From positions 200,923 to 264,922 of the forward strand of contig JAURFE010000003.1 of the NCBI GenBank assembly GCA_030827135.1: a stretch of DNA of 64,000 nt. The letters are read 5' to 3'. The position numbers and the translations under genes are program-made. The notes below the pieces were generated by a model. That model had not been told where the DNA came from. It saw only the letters and a list, made by a program, of their open reading frames with translations, and searched no databases. Shown here in pieces: positions 41,834-50,849 of this stretch (its first letter is position 1; each line of letters starts with the position of its first letter). Origin of the DNA: Vicinamibacterales bacterium (lineage in GTDB: Bacteria > Acidobacteriota > Vicinamibacteria > Vicinamibacterales > SCN-69-37).

Positions 41834-43545
41834 CAGAAGGATTGTAGTCGAGCCCCTTTGTCGAGGGTCCGGATGGCGCGCAACGGCGCCACACCATCAG
41901 GCGCTAGGACCGCGCGGATGATCCAGTGGCCTGCAGCAAACCCGCCGATCGGCAAGGCCCCTGTTACGACGAAACGGGTTGGATCTTCAGACGCGGACAC
42001 GGTGCCGACAACGGACACAATCGAGGGCCCATCCACCGTGCGAGCGAGCTCGAATCGCACGAGCCCGGTCGGCGACGCAGGTCCGAAGACCTCGACCCGG
42101 CCTATGGCGACTGGTTCATCGCCGAATTGCAGGCGGGAGACAAACCCGCCCGCCCGGGACAACCCGAGAATCAGACTGCTCATCATCCACCCACTCCGCC
42201 GCTCAAGGAACGCGTCGAGATCCTGGTCAAGCACACCGGCGCGTCCATCAGGCACCGACACGGCCACACGGACCCGATACCGGCCAGGTGCGACGGACAA
42301 GGCACCAGCCACTGGCGACGTCAGGACCTCGCCGGGGACGGACGCCCACTGCACGACCAGCCGGCCGGCATCGTCATAGATACCCATGGCGGCGGACGCC
42401 AGCGGCAGGGTGCCCTCGCCCACCTCCACGATCGGCACGACGCGCACCAGATCGGGATTGGCGTCGCGGGACATGTGAATCGTGCCGCGCAGAGATAGCT
42501 GCCGGAAGTGTCTGGGATCTGTGAGCAGGTCTGCGGCAATGCGGCGGTTGACCGGCGCATCAACAGACGGGGTGTCGATGACGATCTCCGGACGGACACT
42601 GATGGAGACCGCTGATCTGGTCGAGCGAAGCTCCACGCGTTGCGGGACTCCCCGCCGGTCGCTCGGCATCGCATCAAAGGTCGCGAGATAAAACGACGCC
42701 GTCTCGTCGCTGATTTTCGCCAGACCGGTTGTGCCCGTACTTGCGAGGGTAATCACTTCGCCATTGCCGGCGCCGGCCAGGTGCTCGAGGCCCGCCCGTG
42801 CGGCACCGGCGGCAGGCGCATCTTCCGGTTCAACGACGTAGATCCGCGCCCGAGCGGCGGCTGCCGCTGTCGCAATGTCCTGATACAGGAGCGACCGGAT
42901 TTCGCACTGACCGGGGAATTGTGTCATTGGAGCGTCGCGCACAGCACCTGCCAGGGTTGAGGAGACCATGACCACAGATGTGGGGCCGACACCGCCGGTC
43001 ATGCCCTCGAGCAGTCCGCGAACCGCCTCGAGGGTCTCCCGGGATCGACAGGCAAACTCCGAGGACGTCTCGCTGCGCAGGGACCGTCCGGCGGCAGCGG
43101 CGATGCGACCGAATACCTTCTCGTGATCGGTGGTGAAATTCACGACCAGACCGTCGTACGGCACCAGGGCCAGGGCGACGCGGTCCGCCGGGACCAGGGA
43201 CTGGGCGAAGTCGCGTATGGCTGTACGAAGCGGCCCCTCCCTGCCGGCCCGGATCGACGCGAGGTCCATCATGAACAGGATCGTCCGGCCCTCGACCGTC
43301 GGCCGATTGGTGACATAGGGCTCGGGAGCACCGGAGTCGCGGGCGCGGGACAGGTGCACGACCTGCAGGGACGTGATGGCCCGCTCCCGACCACCCACTT
43401 TCAGGACGAGTTCCGACGCCGACAGATCGTGAACGGCCTCACCGCGTTCACGCGCGACGAAGTCCACGGTGACCGATGTGGTCGCCGGGCCGAACTGCGC
43501 CAGTGCCGCCAGCACCCACAGCGCCGCCAGGCTACGGATGTTCAT
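41833..43545 (-). CDS. VWFA-like secreted protein of acidobacterial type
   Basis: This 570-residue protein starts at ATG 43545 with AGGGGA 9 nt upstream; an in-frame ATG at 43563 is less likely. A signal peptide (about 1-25) precedes the opening VTVDFVARERGEAVHDLSAS, then ELVLKVGGRERAITSLQVV. Region about 80-310 is the von Willebrand A fold, with ILFMMDLASIRAGREG at the MIDAS strand and SLVPADRVALALVPYDG. The Asp-x-Ser part of the MIDAS is incomplete, so metal binding is uncertain. The C-terminal 250 residues form beta-sandwich repeats. Ligand unknown. It is the first gene of the unit with xdhC and the ADOP permease. Confidence 0.85.
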   Translation of the reverse strand: MNIRSLAALWVLAALAQFGPATTSVTVDFVARERGEAVHDLSASELVLKVGGRERAITSLQVVHLSRARDSGAPEPYVTNRPTVEGRTILFMMDLASIRAGREGPLRTAIRDFAQSLVPADRVALALVPYDGLVVNFTTDHEKVFGRIAAAAGRSLRSETSSEFACRSRETLEAVRGLLEGMTGGVGPTSVVMVSSTLAGAVRDAPMTQFPGQCEIRSLLYQDIATAAAAARARIYVVEPEDAPAAGAARAGLEHLAGAGNGEVITLASTGTTGLAKISDETASFYLATFDAMPSDRRGVPQRVELRSTRSAVSISVRPEIVIDTPSVDAPVNRRIAADLLTDPRHFRQLSLRGTIHMSRDANPDLVRVVPIVEVGEGTLPLASAAMGIYDDAGRLVVQWASVPGEVLTSPVAGALSVAPGRYRVRVAVSVPDGRAGVLDQDLDAFLERRSGWMMSSLILGLSRAGGFVSRLQFGDEPVAIGRVEVFGPASPTGLVRFELARTVDGPSIVSVVGTVSASEDPTRFVVTGALPIGGFAAGHWIIRAVLAPDGVAPLRAIRTLDKGARLQSF

Positions 43546-43570
43546 GCGGTGATCCCCTGTCAAAGAAGAA

Positions 43571-43603
43571 ACGGCGCCGGGGAGACCTCCTCCCCGGCGC
43601 CGT
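43571..43603 (-). terminator. 14-bp intrinsic terminator for the large TonB receptor gene
   Basis: ACGGCGCCGGGGAG (43571-43584) and CTCCCCGGCGCCGT (43590-43603) pair perfectly around a 5-nt loop. On the minus strand TTCTTCTTTG follows. It lies 22 nt after the TonB receptor stop codon and 26 nt before the next minus-strand start. Confidence 0.85.
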
Positions 43604-43624
43604 CATCAGTCTCACGGTGATTGG

Positions 43625-46600
43625 CTACCAGCTGATGCGCGAGACCAGCTGAATGAAGCGAACCGCGCCGCCGCCGGTGACTTCATGGGCGGTCGCGTTG
43701 GTGCTCGTGCTGGCGACCGGCGTGAAGTTGACGGCATTGAACAGGTTCAACACCTCGAAGCGGAATTCGCCACGCACGCGGCCGGAGATGGCCACGGTCT
43801 TGGCGACACTCACGTCGACATTCTTGAACATCTCGCCACGCACCACAACGCTGCGCGCGCCGCAGTCACCGTAGTTGCCGGCCGTTTCGATGCAGTCCGG
43901 GCCGTTGGCCGGCGCGAAGTACTTGCCGCTCGGCGCACCAAGCGATCCGTACCCGGTTGGCGACGTCGCGCTGATGCTGAACGCCTTGATCGTCTCGTCG
44001 ATGACCGCCTGCGGCAGCATGAAGACGCGCTGGTTCTCGTTGATCCGGAGCTTGTACATCTTGCGCAGTTCCTTGATGTCGAAGCCGACCATCCGCACGT
44101 TGCCGAAGTCCACCATCCGGCCACTCTGCAGGCGGACAGTGCCCTGCACCTGCCAGCCGCCGATGATCCGGTCCAGTACTCCGCCGGCGTTCGCCGCAAA
44201 CTTCTTGCCGCGACCGATGGGCAGCTCATACACGAACGTGGACTTGAAGGCATGCGCCACGTCACCCTCGCCGCCCGTGTCACGCACCAGCACGCGATCC
44301 CGGCGGAAGGAGTACCGCACCGACTCGTAGCCGCGCCCGAACACATAGCTCGCGTCGAACTGTAGGCCACCGGAGAGACGGCGACGCAGTTCAAACTGGA
44401 GGGAGTTGTAGCGGGTGTAGCCGCCATTGCCGGTGACGTTTGCCCCTCCGAGTGCGTCTGGATTGGCCACGAGGAAGTTGGCCGGCAGGCCGGCCAGCAG
44501 TGCGTTCGACCGGCGAGCCGCATCCGCGTCGAGCGCGTTGGCTGCCGTTGCCGGCTGCGGATTCTGGATGGCCAGCGGATTCACGAACGTGGTGTTCGCA
44601 AACAGCGTGGACGTGTAGCGCGAGGCATCCCCGGCATTCGCCGCCGCCACACCGCTGAAGTACGCAAGGTGAATCGGCAATGGCGAAGTTCCCGTGCCGG
44701 CACCGAAGTACCGGAAGGTGGCTCCACGACCCGCGGCAATGTTCGCCTGCAGATTGGCCTGCGCCAGCTTGAACTCGTCGAGGTACCCGTTCTCGATGAT
44801 GTTCACTTCCCCGTTGTAGTTGTAGGTCGTCCAGAGGTCCCGTGCGCGTGTGCCGACGTACCGTACTTCGACCGCCACGTTCTTGCTGACCGAACGCTGC
44901 ACACCGAGCGTCCAGGAGTCCGAGTACGGCACCTGCAGGTCCGGGTCGAACGTGTTGACCGAACCATCAACGGCTGGCGACAGCGGATAGATCTTCGACT
45001 CGGGGAACGCCGGCGCGCCCAGACGGGTCGGCTGCCGCAGCAGCAGGGGAAGACCCGCCCCATCCTGATTCAGATTGCCGAGCGTCAGGTTCCGGTTGGT
45101 CGTAATGACGACGCCGGGATTGGCGTTGTAGACACCAGTGAAGTCCGATGTCCCGTTGCGCGAGAACGCGCGCGCGGCGCCGCCACGAATCGAGAAGCCG
45201 GAGTCCCCGGTAATCAGACGGAGGAGCCCGTCCTTGCCGGTCGGCGACCAGTTGAAACCGACGCTCGGCGCCACGTTGTTCCAGTCAATACCGTAGGCGC
45301 GCGTCCCACTGTCAAACTGCGTGAAGACGGGCGCCGACCCGGTCATCGTGCCCGGCTTGAACAGATTGCATGTCTCGCGCTTGGGTGCGCTCGGGTTGCA
45401 GCCGGACACCAGGCCTGACCGGCCCCACGCATCGGCCACGGTGGCCATCGAGTAGCTGTCATTCCGTGAGGTGAACGGCAACTGCACGACATACCGCAGG
45501 CCGAGATTCAGCGAAAGGTTCGACTTGATGCGCCAGTTGTCCTGCACAAAGAAGTCCATCTCGCGCATCCGGCCGCGCTGAATTCCGAGGCCGCTGTACA
45601 CGTACTTATTGGTGTTCTCGTCAATTCGGGCGTTCGAGTTGATCGAACTGACGCGGCCCGTCAACGTGGCATACAACAACCGTGCATTGGTGACCTGAGC
45701 GGATGACGACCCGGGGAAGTTCGCCGTCGTGAACAGGCTGAGCGCGGGATCGCCGGTGACGACATCGAAGTTGATGGTCGGGACCAGCGTCTGGTCCTTC
45801 ACCCAGACATCGACCTGGGTCCAGTTGCCACCAAACGTCAAGCTGTGATTCCCACGAAGCCAGCTCGTGGAGTTCTCGATCATCTTGGTTGAGGCCTCAC
45901 GGGAACTGGGTGTGGGATTGCTCGACGCATTGTTGATGCCGGCAGCACTGATCGCCAGCTGAAAGCCTCCCTGATCGGCCACCGGAGTGCCGCTCCACAT
46001 GTTGGCGTTCAGCCCAGGCGAGAACAACGTCGCGCCACCTGTGCCGCCGATCGCGAATTCATTCACGATGTTCGACGACAGCGTGGACTTGAGCGACAGC
46101 TTCGTCGTGTACCGGTCGGAGTCCTGCACGCCGGTGACCGGGAAGCCCGGGAAAATCGGGTCGCGGCCATTAAGCGTGTCGGGCGTCGAGAGGATGTGGT
46201 TGTAGTTGAATGACCCCGTCAGGCGATGCCGGTCCGACAGGTTGTAGTCGATTTTCACGGTCGGATAGATGTTCTGCGACCGCTGGTCCACATTGAAGGT
46301 ATAACTCTGCAGGCGCGGGTCGGTCTGATCGGTGATCGTTCCCGTCGTCCCGACAGCGGTGCGAATATCACTGAGGATCCTGGAAATCCGGGGGTCGATG
46401 GTTCCCAGTTGACCGGCGCCCGCCGCCAGCGTCAGGACGTTGACCTCGCGCACCGAGGTGACGCCACCCGTCGTCACCAGATACCGGAACCATCCCTGTT
46501 CAGCGCGCGGATTGAGGATTGTGCGCGTGCGGGTCACGTCCGTCGGCTGCCGCTGCTCTTCCCAGTTGCCGAAGAAGAAGGCCTTGTTGCGGCCGTTGAA

Positions 46601-47488
46601 CAGCCCGGGAATCACAATTGGACCACCAAGACGGATGCCGGGCTGATTCTGGACGAGATCCGCCTTGGCGATGTTGTCGCGAATGTTGAACCACGTATTG
46701 GTGTTCAGCGAGTGATGGCGAAAGTAGTGATACGCGCTGCCGGAGAAGGCGTTGGTGCCGGATCGGGTGGTGAAACGGATCTGGACCGCGCCCTGGCCGG
46801 ACGCATCAGCACCGTTGGCGGCCGTCGTCACCGTCACCTGCTCGACTGCATCAAGCCGGGGACTCATACGCGCGAAGAAGCCATCACCGGTCTTCAGGTG
46901 GTTATCCTGCACACTCATGCCGTCCACGGTGATATTGATCGCACTCTGCGGGAGGCCGTTGACGGTGGAATCGCGGTTGCCGCCGGGCGTGTTCACGCCG
47001 GGCAGGAACGTGATGAAGTCGAGCGCATTGCGGCTCACCAGGGGCAGATTCGAGATCTGCGTCAGATTCAGTGTCGTGGCGACGGCGGACGCCGTGGTCT
47101 GCACAATTTCGCTGGCGCCTGTCACCACCACCATCTCCTCAAGTCCGCCCACTTCCAGGCGTGCCCGGACATTGGCCGGCACCTGGGCGCTGACGACCAC
47201 ACCGTTCAACACAGCGGTCTTGAATCCCATGAGGGACACGGTGATTGTGTACGTGCCAGGATCCACGGAGGGGGCCGTGAACGTGCCCTGCTCATTGGAA
47301 ACCGTGCTGATGGTGGCGTTCGTGCCGTTGTTCTTGATGACGACGGTGGCGCCCGGAACCGCGCCACCCTGCGCATCCTGCACGATGCCTGTAATGGACG
47401 CCGTGGTGGCACCTTGCGCCAGCGCCGACGTCGCCGTGGCCATCACGATGGCCGTGATCGCACACACTCGAACGAAGAATCGAACCAT
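43625..47488 (-). CDS. TonB-dependent receptor, Oar-like, 1287 aa
   Basis: This outer-membrane protein starts at ATG 47488, with AAGGAGAG about 7 nt upstream; an in-frame ATG at 47536 has no such site. The signal peptide ends near TSALAQG. A carboxypeptidase regulatory-like domain follows (SITGIVQDAQGGAVPGATVV, GTYTITVSLMGFKTAVLNGV). The plug domain has ISNLPLVSRNALDFITFLPG and NGLPQSAINITVDGMSVQDN. The barrel spans about 250-1287, ending in QLVSRISW with a terminal aromatic residue. It is much larger than the receptor at 30883 and likely handles a different, bulky substrate. It has its own terminator and appears monocistronic. Confidence 0.93.
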   Translation of the reverse strand: MVRFFVRVCAITAIVMATATSALAQGATTASITGIVQDAQGGAVPGATVVIKNNGTNATISTVSNEQGTFTAPSVDPGTYTITVSLMGFKTAVLNGVVVSAQVPANVRARLEVGGLEEMVVVTGASEIVQTTASAVATTLNLTQISNLPLVSRNALDFITFLPGVNTPGGNRDSTVNGLPQSAINITVDGMSVQDNHLKTGDGFFARMSPRLDAVEQVTVTTAANGADASGQGAVQIRFTTRSGTNAFSGSAYHYFRHHSLNTNTWFNIRDNIAKADLVQNQPGIRLGGPIVIPGLFNGRNKAFFFGNWEEQRQPTDVTRTRTILNPRAEQGWFRYLVTTGGVTSVREVNVLTLAAGAGQLGTIDPRISRILSDIRTAVGTTGTITDQTDPRLQSYTFNVDQRSQNIYPTVKIDYNLSDRHRLTGSFNYNHILSTPDTLNGRDPIFPGFPVTGVQDSDRYTTKLSLKSTLSSNIVNEFAIGGTGGATLFSPGLNANMWSGTPVADQGGFQLAISAAGINNASSNPTPSSREASTKMIENSTSWLRGNHSLTFGGNWTQVDVWVKDQTLVPTINFDVVTGDPALSLFTTANFPGSSSAQVTNARLLYATLTGRVSSINSNARIDENTNKYVYSGLGIQRGRMREMDFFVQDNWRIKSNLSLNLGLRYVVQLPFTSRNDSYSMATVADAWGRSGLVSGCNPSAPKRETCNLFKPGTMTGSAPVFTQFDSGTRAYGIDWNNVAPSVGFNWSPTGKDGLLRLITGDSGFSIRGGAARAFSRNGTSDFTGVYNANPGVVITTNRNLTLGNLNQDGAGLPLLLRQPTRLGAPAFPESKIYPLSPAVDGSVNTFDPDLQVPYSDSWTLGVQRSVSKNVAVEVRYVGTRARDLWTTYNYNGEVNIIENGYLDEFKLAQANLQANIAAGRGATFRYFGAGTGTSPLPIHLAYFSGVAAANAGDASRYTSTLFANTTFVNPLAIQNPQPATAANALDADAARRSNALLAGLPANFLVANPDALGGANVTGNGGYTRYNSLQFELRRRLSGGLQFDASYVFGRGYESVRYSFRRDRVLVRDTGGEGDVAHAFKSTFVYELPIGRGKKFAANAGGVLDRIIGGWQVQGTVRLQSGRMVDFGNVRMVGFDIKELRKMYKLRINENQRVFMLPQAVIDETIKAFSISATSPTGYGSLGAPSGKYFAPANGPDCIETAGNYGDCGARSVVVRGEMFKNVDVSVAKTVAISGRVRGEFRFEVLNLFNAVNFTPVASTSTNATAHEVTGGGAVRFIQLVSRISW

Positions 47489-47571
47489 TTGCCCTCTCCT
47501 TGCCGTTGCCAGCGTCAGGTCGTGCTCTGCAGTCAATCCGTGGAAGGTCGGATGTTAACAGGAGACAACAC

Positions 47572-48201
47572 TCAGGTATAGGGGGGAGAATCGGGCTGGT
47601 CGACGTCCCGTCGGACCCCGAAATCCACGACCGGCACCATCATCACAGTCCGCCGGGCCAATTCCTGGTCCAGCCGGGAGTCGCCGGGGGCCAGCAGGAT
47701 GGCCGCGCGCGTCTCCGGCGACAACGCCACGGGGTGACCCGCGTGTCCATCAAGAGTGGGCGCCACAGTCCGGCCGGTGTCGCGGGCGTTCGCGATCAGC
47801 AGGGTGACTGTCAGCGGCTGGACAAACGGCATGTCCCCGGGCAACAGCACACAGAGCTCGTGCTCGCCGGTGGCGCGCAGACCACACTGCACGGACGAGA
47901 ACATCCCACGGGACGGGTTTGGGTTCACGACCAGTTCCGCAGGCAGCCCCTCCAGCGCCATCCCAATCGCCGATGCGCCGCCAGTCGACACCACGACCAC
48001 GCAGCGATCGACCCCGCCGGCAATCAAGGTCGCGACGACGCGCCGCACCATGGGCACGCCGTCGATTGGTGCCAACATTTTGGGGGGCGCAGATGGGTCG
48101 GCCGCAGCGAAACGTGCGCCGCGCCCCGCGGCCAGCACGACCCCAACGACGCCTGTCGTGGTGCGAAACGGACCGGCGTTCGAGGTTCCCTCCACCAACA
48201 C
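47572..48201 (-). CDS. MobA/MocA-like nucleotidyltransferase
   Basis: This 209-residue protein starts at GTG 48201, or GTG 48195, immediately after the nhaA stop; the open frame extends further into nhaA. The nucleotidyltransferase motif is VVGVVLAAGRGARF, followed by PPKMLAPIDGVPMVRRVV, then SRGMFSSVQCGL and VLLPGDMPFV with the metal-binding Asp. GHPVALSPETR completes the family pattern. This matches molybdenum cofactor cytidylyltransferases (MocA/CoxI type), which attach CMP to molybdopterin for xanthine dehydrogenase-family enzymes. That fits with xdhC 6 kb away. It is the last gene of the bcp-nhaA unit. Confidence 0.85.
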   Translation of the reverse strand: MLVEGTSNAGPFRTTTGVVGVVLAAGRGARFAAADPSAPPKMLAPIDGVPMVRRVVATLIAGGVDRCVVVVSTGGASAIGMALEGLPAELVVNPNPSRGMFSSVQCGLRATGEHELCVLLPGDMPFVQPLTVTLLIANARDTGRTVAPTLDGHAGHPVALSPETRAAILLAPGDSRLDQELARRTVMMVPVVDFGVRRDVDQPDSPPYT

Positions 48202-48202
48202 G

Positions 48203-49378
48203 CTAACTGCGTCCTGCGGCGCCGCGCAGCACGAGATACCCGGCCGTACCGGCCACCAGCGATCCTGCCAGAATCCCAAGCCGTTCCAGGCCGGCATACG
48301 CCCCCGGCACGAACGCGAGCGAGGAAATGAACAGGCTCATGGTGAAGCCGACGCCGCACAGCAGGCTGATTCCCTGGAGGTGCCTCCACGTCATGCCGTC
48401 ACCGAGACTCGCAACGCCGAGTCGCACCGCCAGCCAACTGAACGCCAGAATCCCGACGGGTTTGCCCACGAGCAGGCCAAGGGCGATTCCCAGCGGCACG
48501 GACTGACCCAGGTCCGCCAGGCTGAGTCCGGAGAGCGCCACGCCGGCGTTGGCAAAGGCAAACACCGGCAACACGCCAAAGGCCACCCACGGGTGGAGCG
48601 CATGTTCCAGCGACTTGAGAGGAGATTCGCGGGGCGACCCGTCGGCGGCAGGCCCGACCGTCAGGGGCAGCGCCATGGCCGCGACGACACCGGCCAGCGT
48701 GGCATGGACACCGGACTTCAACAATGCGACCCAGAGCGGAATGCCGATCAGCAGGTAGGCCGCCGGACGGCTGATCGACGCCCGGTTCAAGAGCCAGAGG
48801 CCCACGAAACAGACAGCGGCGAAGCCGAGCGACACGTACGACAACTCCGCCGTGTAGAACACCGCGATGATCACGATGGCCCCAAGGTCATCAAAGATCG
48901 CCACACTCAGCAGCAGCGCCTTTGCCGCCGATGGAATCCGTGGCCCCACGAGCGCGAGGATGCCCAACGCGAACGCGATGTCAGTCGCGGCAGGAATTGC
49001 CCACCCGTTCAGCGCGGCTGGATCTGACCAGTTGAACCACGCGTAGACGGCGGCCGGGGCCGCCATGCCGCCAATGGCGGCGACGGCCGGCAGACTGGCC
49101 GCGCGCAGGCTCGAGAGATGGCCCTCTATCACCTCGCGCTTGAGTTCGAGGCCGACCAGGAAGAAGAACACGGCCATCAAGCCGTCGTTGATCCAGAGCA
49201 CCAGCGGCTTGTCGATCGCAAACGTGCCGATCGACACGGACAGCGGCACACTCAGCAGGGCCTCATACGACACCGCCAGCGGTGAATTGGCGATCACCAG
49301 CGCGAGTACGGTGACGCCCATCAGGACCAGGCCGCCCGCAGATTCGAGTTTGAGGAAGGACTGCAGGGCCGTCGGCAT
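48203..49378 (-). CDS. nhaA: Na+/H+ antiporter NhaA
   Basis: This 391-residue protein starts at ATG 49378, overlapping the bcp stop by one base (TGATG). It has about 12 membrane segments. The first part has SFLKLESAGGLVLMGVTVLA and LWINDGLMAVFFFLVGLELK. The ion-binding aspartates lie in SVAIFDDLGAIVIIAVFYT, equivalent to Asp163-Asp164 of the E. coli protein, and WAIPAATDIAFALGIL supplies Asp133. FTMSLFISSLAF lies near the C-terminus. NhaA exchanges one Na+ for two H+ across the inner membrane to control pH and sodium. Confidence 0.95.
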   Translation of the reverse strand: MPTALQSFLKLESAGGLVLMGVTVLALVIANSPLAVSYEALLSVPLSVSIGTFAIDKPLVLWINDGLMAVFFFLVGLELKREVIEGHLSSLRAASLPAVAAIGGMAAPAAVYAWFNWSDPAALNGWAIPAATDIAFALGILALVGPRIPSAAKALLLSVAIFDDLGAIVIIAVFYTAELSYVSLGFAAVCFVGLWLLNRASISRPAAYLLIGIPLWVALLKSGVHATLAGVVAAMALPLTVGPAADGSPRESPLKSLEHALHPWVAFGVLPVFAFANAGVALSGLSLADLGQSVPLGIALGLLVGKPVGILAFSWLAVRLGVASLGDGMTWRHLQGISLLCGVGFTMSLFISSLAFVPGAYAGLERLGILAGSLVAGTAGYLVLRGAAGRS

Positions 49379-49839
49379 CAGAGCGCCGCCAGCACGGCGT
49401 CGGCGTGGCCGTCCACGCTGACCTTGTCCCAGCGCTTCGCCACTTTTCCGTCCGCATCGATGAGATAGGTGGTGCGCACGATGCCCCAGTACTTGCGGCC
49501 GTAGCGCATCTTCTCCTGCCACACGCCGTATTTCTCCGCGACCTCATGCTCCGCGTCCGCAAGCAGCGGAAACGTCAGGCCGTGTTTGTTCGCGAACTTG
49601 GCCTTGCTCTTTTCATCGAGAATGCTGATGCCCAGCACTACCGCGTCACCGGCCTTCGCAAACTTCGGCAGGCGCGCCTGGAAGTCGCAGGACTCGGTCG
49701 TACATCCCGGCGTATCGTCCTTTGGATAGAAGTACAGAATCACGGGCCGCCCCGCGTACTGAGACAACTTGTGCGTCGTGCCGTGCTGGTCCTTCAGCGC
49801 GAAGGCCGGAGCCTTCCTGCCTGGTTCGATTAGAGACAT
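49378..49839 (-). CDS. bcp: thiol peroxidase, BCP/PrxQ type
   Basis: This 153-residue cytosolic peroxiredoxin reduces hydroperoxides with thioredoxin. It has PAFALKDQHGTTHKLSQYAG, then the peroxidatic Cys46 and resolving Cys51 in GCTTESCDFQ, preceded by VILYFYPKDDTPG. Later features are GISILDEKSKAKFANKHGLT and RTTYLIDADGKV. The length is standard. TAAAAT lies 7 nt before ATG 49839 with no ribosome binding site, so it is probably leaderless. It leads the operon with nhaA and the MocA-like gene. Confidence 0.95.
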   Translation of the reverse strand: MSLIEPGRKAPAFALKDQHGTTHKLSQYAGRPVILYFYPKDDTPGCTTESCDFQARLPKFAKAGDAVVLGISILDEKSKAKFANKHGLTFPLLADAEHEVAEKYGVWQEKMRYGRKYWGIVRTTYLIDADGKVAKRWDKVSVDGHADAVLAAL

Positions 49840-49846
49840 GCCCTCA

Positions 49847-49852
49847 ATTTTA
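49847..49852 (-). promoter_or_regulatory. -10-like TAAAAT, leaderless promoter candidate
   Basis: TAAAAT on the minus strand ends 7 nt before ATG 49839. The 59-nt divergent region also holds TACAAT on the plus strand at 49851-49856 and 49874-49879, the latter 19 nt before the TAXI gene start. Confidence 0.5.
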
Positions 49853-49898
49853 CAATCAGCGCAACGGCGGCGTTACAATAACCGCGAGGTTTCACAGG

Positions 49899-50849
49899 AT
49901 GCGAATGCTCTCCGCTGTCACCATTCTTGCGGCGTCGCTGGCGTGTGGTGGCGCGCCCGAACGCACCTTCATCAACGTGGGCACCGCCCCGCCCGGCGGC
50001 GCGTTCTTCGTCGTCGGCACGGCACTCACCGAGGTGATGGGGGCCGCCAGCGGTGACCGCCATTGGCAGGTCACCGCAGAGGGCACCAGCGGCTCGCAGG
50101 AGAACATTCGCCGACTGACCCAGGGCGATCTCGATTTCGCACTGTCGAATTCCGCGATCACCTACTTCGCTGTGCGTGGAGGCGAAGGCTGGGATCAGCA
50201 GTATCCGATGCAGACGGTCATGACGCTGGCGCCTAACGTGGCGCTGTTCATCACCAAGGCCGACAGCGGGGTGCGCACGATCGCAGACCTCAAGGGCAAA
50301 CGCGTCGTGATTGGGCCGGCCGGCGCCGGCTTCGAGTACTTTGTGAAGCCGATTCTCGAAGCCCACGGCGTGCGCTACGAGGACTTCACCGCGCTCAACG
50401 CGAGCCAGGCCGCCGCGGTGGACATGCTCACCGACGGGTCCGCAGCCTCGATCTTCATTGGCGGCGCCATCCCGACCGCATCCATCACGCAGGCGGCTGC
50501 GACCATGGATCTGCATTTCATTCCGTTCGATGACGCGGCGCGGGCGAAATTGTCGGCGGACTACCTGTTCTTTGCGCAGGCAACAATCCCGGCCAACACG
50601 TATCGTGGGCAGACCGAGGAATTCGCAGGGCTCGATGTGGGCTCAATGCATCTGATCACCGCGTCCAGCCAGGACGAGCAACTGGTATACGACGTCACGA
50701 AGATGTTGTGGGAGCAGCGGGAACAGGTCGTGCAGAAACATCCGGCCGGCCGTGCCATCAACCCGAAGAACGTGGTTCGCGACACAGGCACCCCATTCCA
50801 TCCCGGCGCCATCCGGTTCTACCGTGAAATCGGTCTCTGGCCGCAGTAA
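49899..50849 (+). CDS. TAXI family TRAP transporter solute-binding protein
   Basis: This 316-residue periplasmic protein starts at ATG 49899; the longer frame to 49722 overlaps bcp. The leader MRMLSAVTILAASLACGG suggests a lipoprotein, although the lipobox is not perfect. TAXI features are NVGTAPPGGAFFVVGTAL, SGSQENIRRLTQGDLDFALS, DLKGKRVVIGPAGAGFEYF and YDVTKMLWEQREQ. It captures a small organic acid or amino acid and hands it to the membrane component encoded next. It overlaps the permease gene by 26 nt. Confidence 0.92.
   Translation: MRMLSAVTILAASLACGGAPERTFINVGTAPPGGAFFVVGTALTEVMGAASGDRHWQVTAEGTSGSQENIRRLTQGDLDFALSNSAITYFAVRGGEGWDQQYPMQTVMTLAPNVALFITKADSGVRTIADLKGKRVVIGPAGAGFEYFVKPILEAHGVRYEDFTALNASQAAAVDMLTDGSAASIFIGGAIPTASITQAAATMDLHFIPFDDAARAKLSADYLFFAQATIPANTYRGQTEEFAGLDVGSMHLITASSQDEQLVYDVTKMLWEQREQVVQKHPAGRAINPKNVVRDTGTPFHPGAIRFYREIGLWPQ

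Noticed and set aside
40511-42379. Plus-strand open frame of 622 codons
   Set aside because: Antisense to ADOP, XdhC and VWFA genes; the product has no domain pattern and unusual composition.
46226-47581. Plus-strand open frame of 451 codons
   Set aside because: Antisense to the N-terminal half of the large TonB receptor, with His/Arg-rich composition and no motifs.
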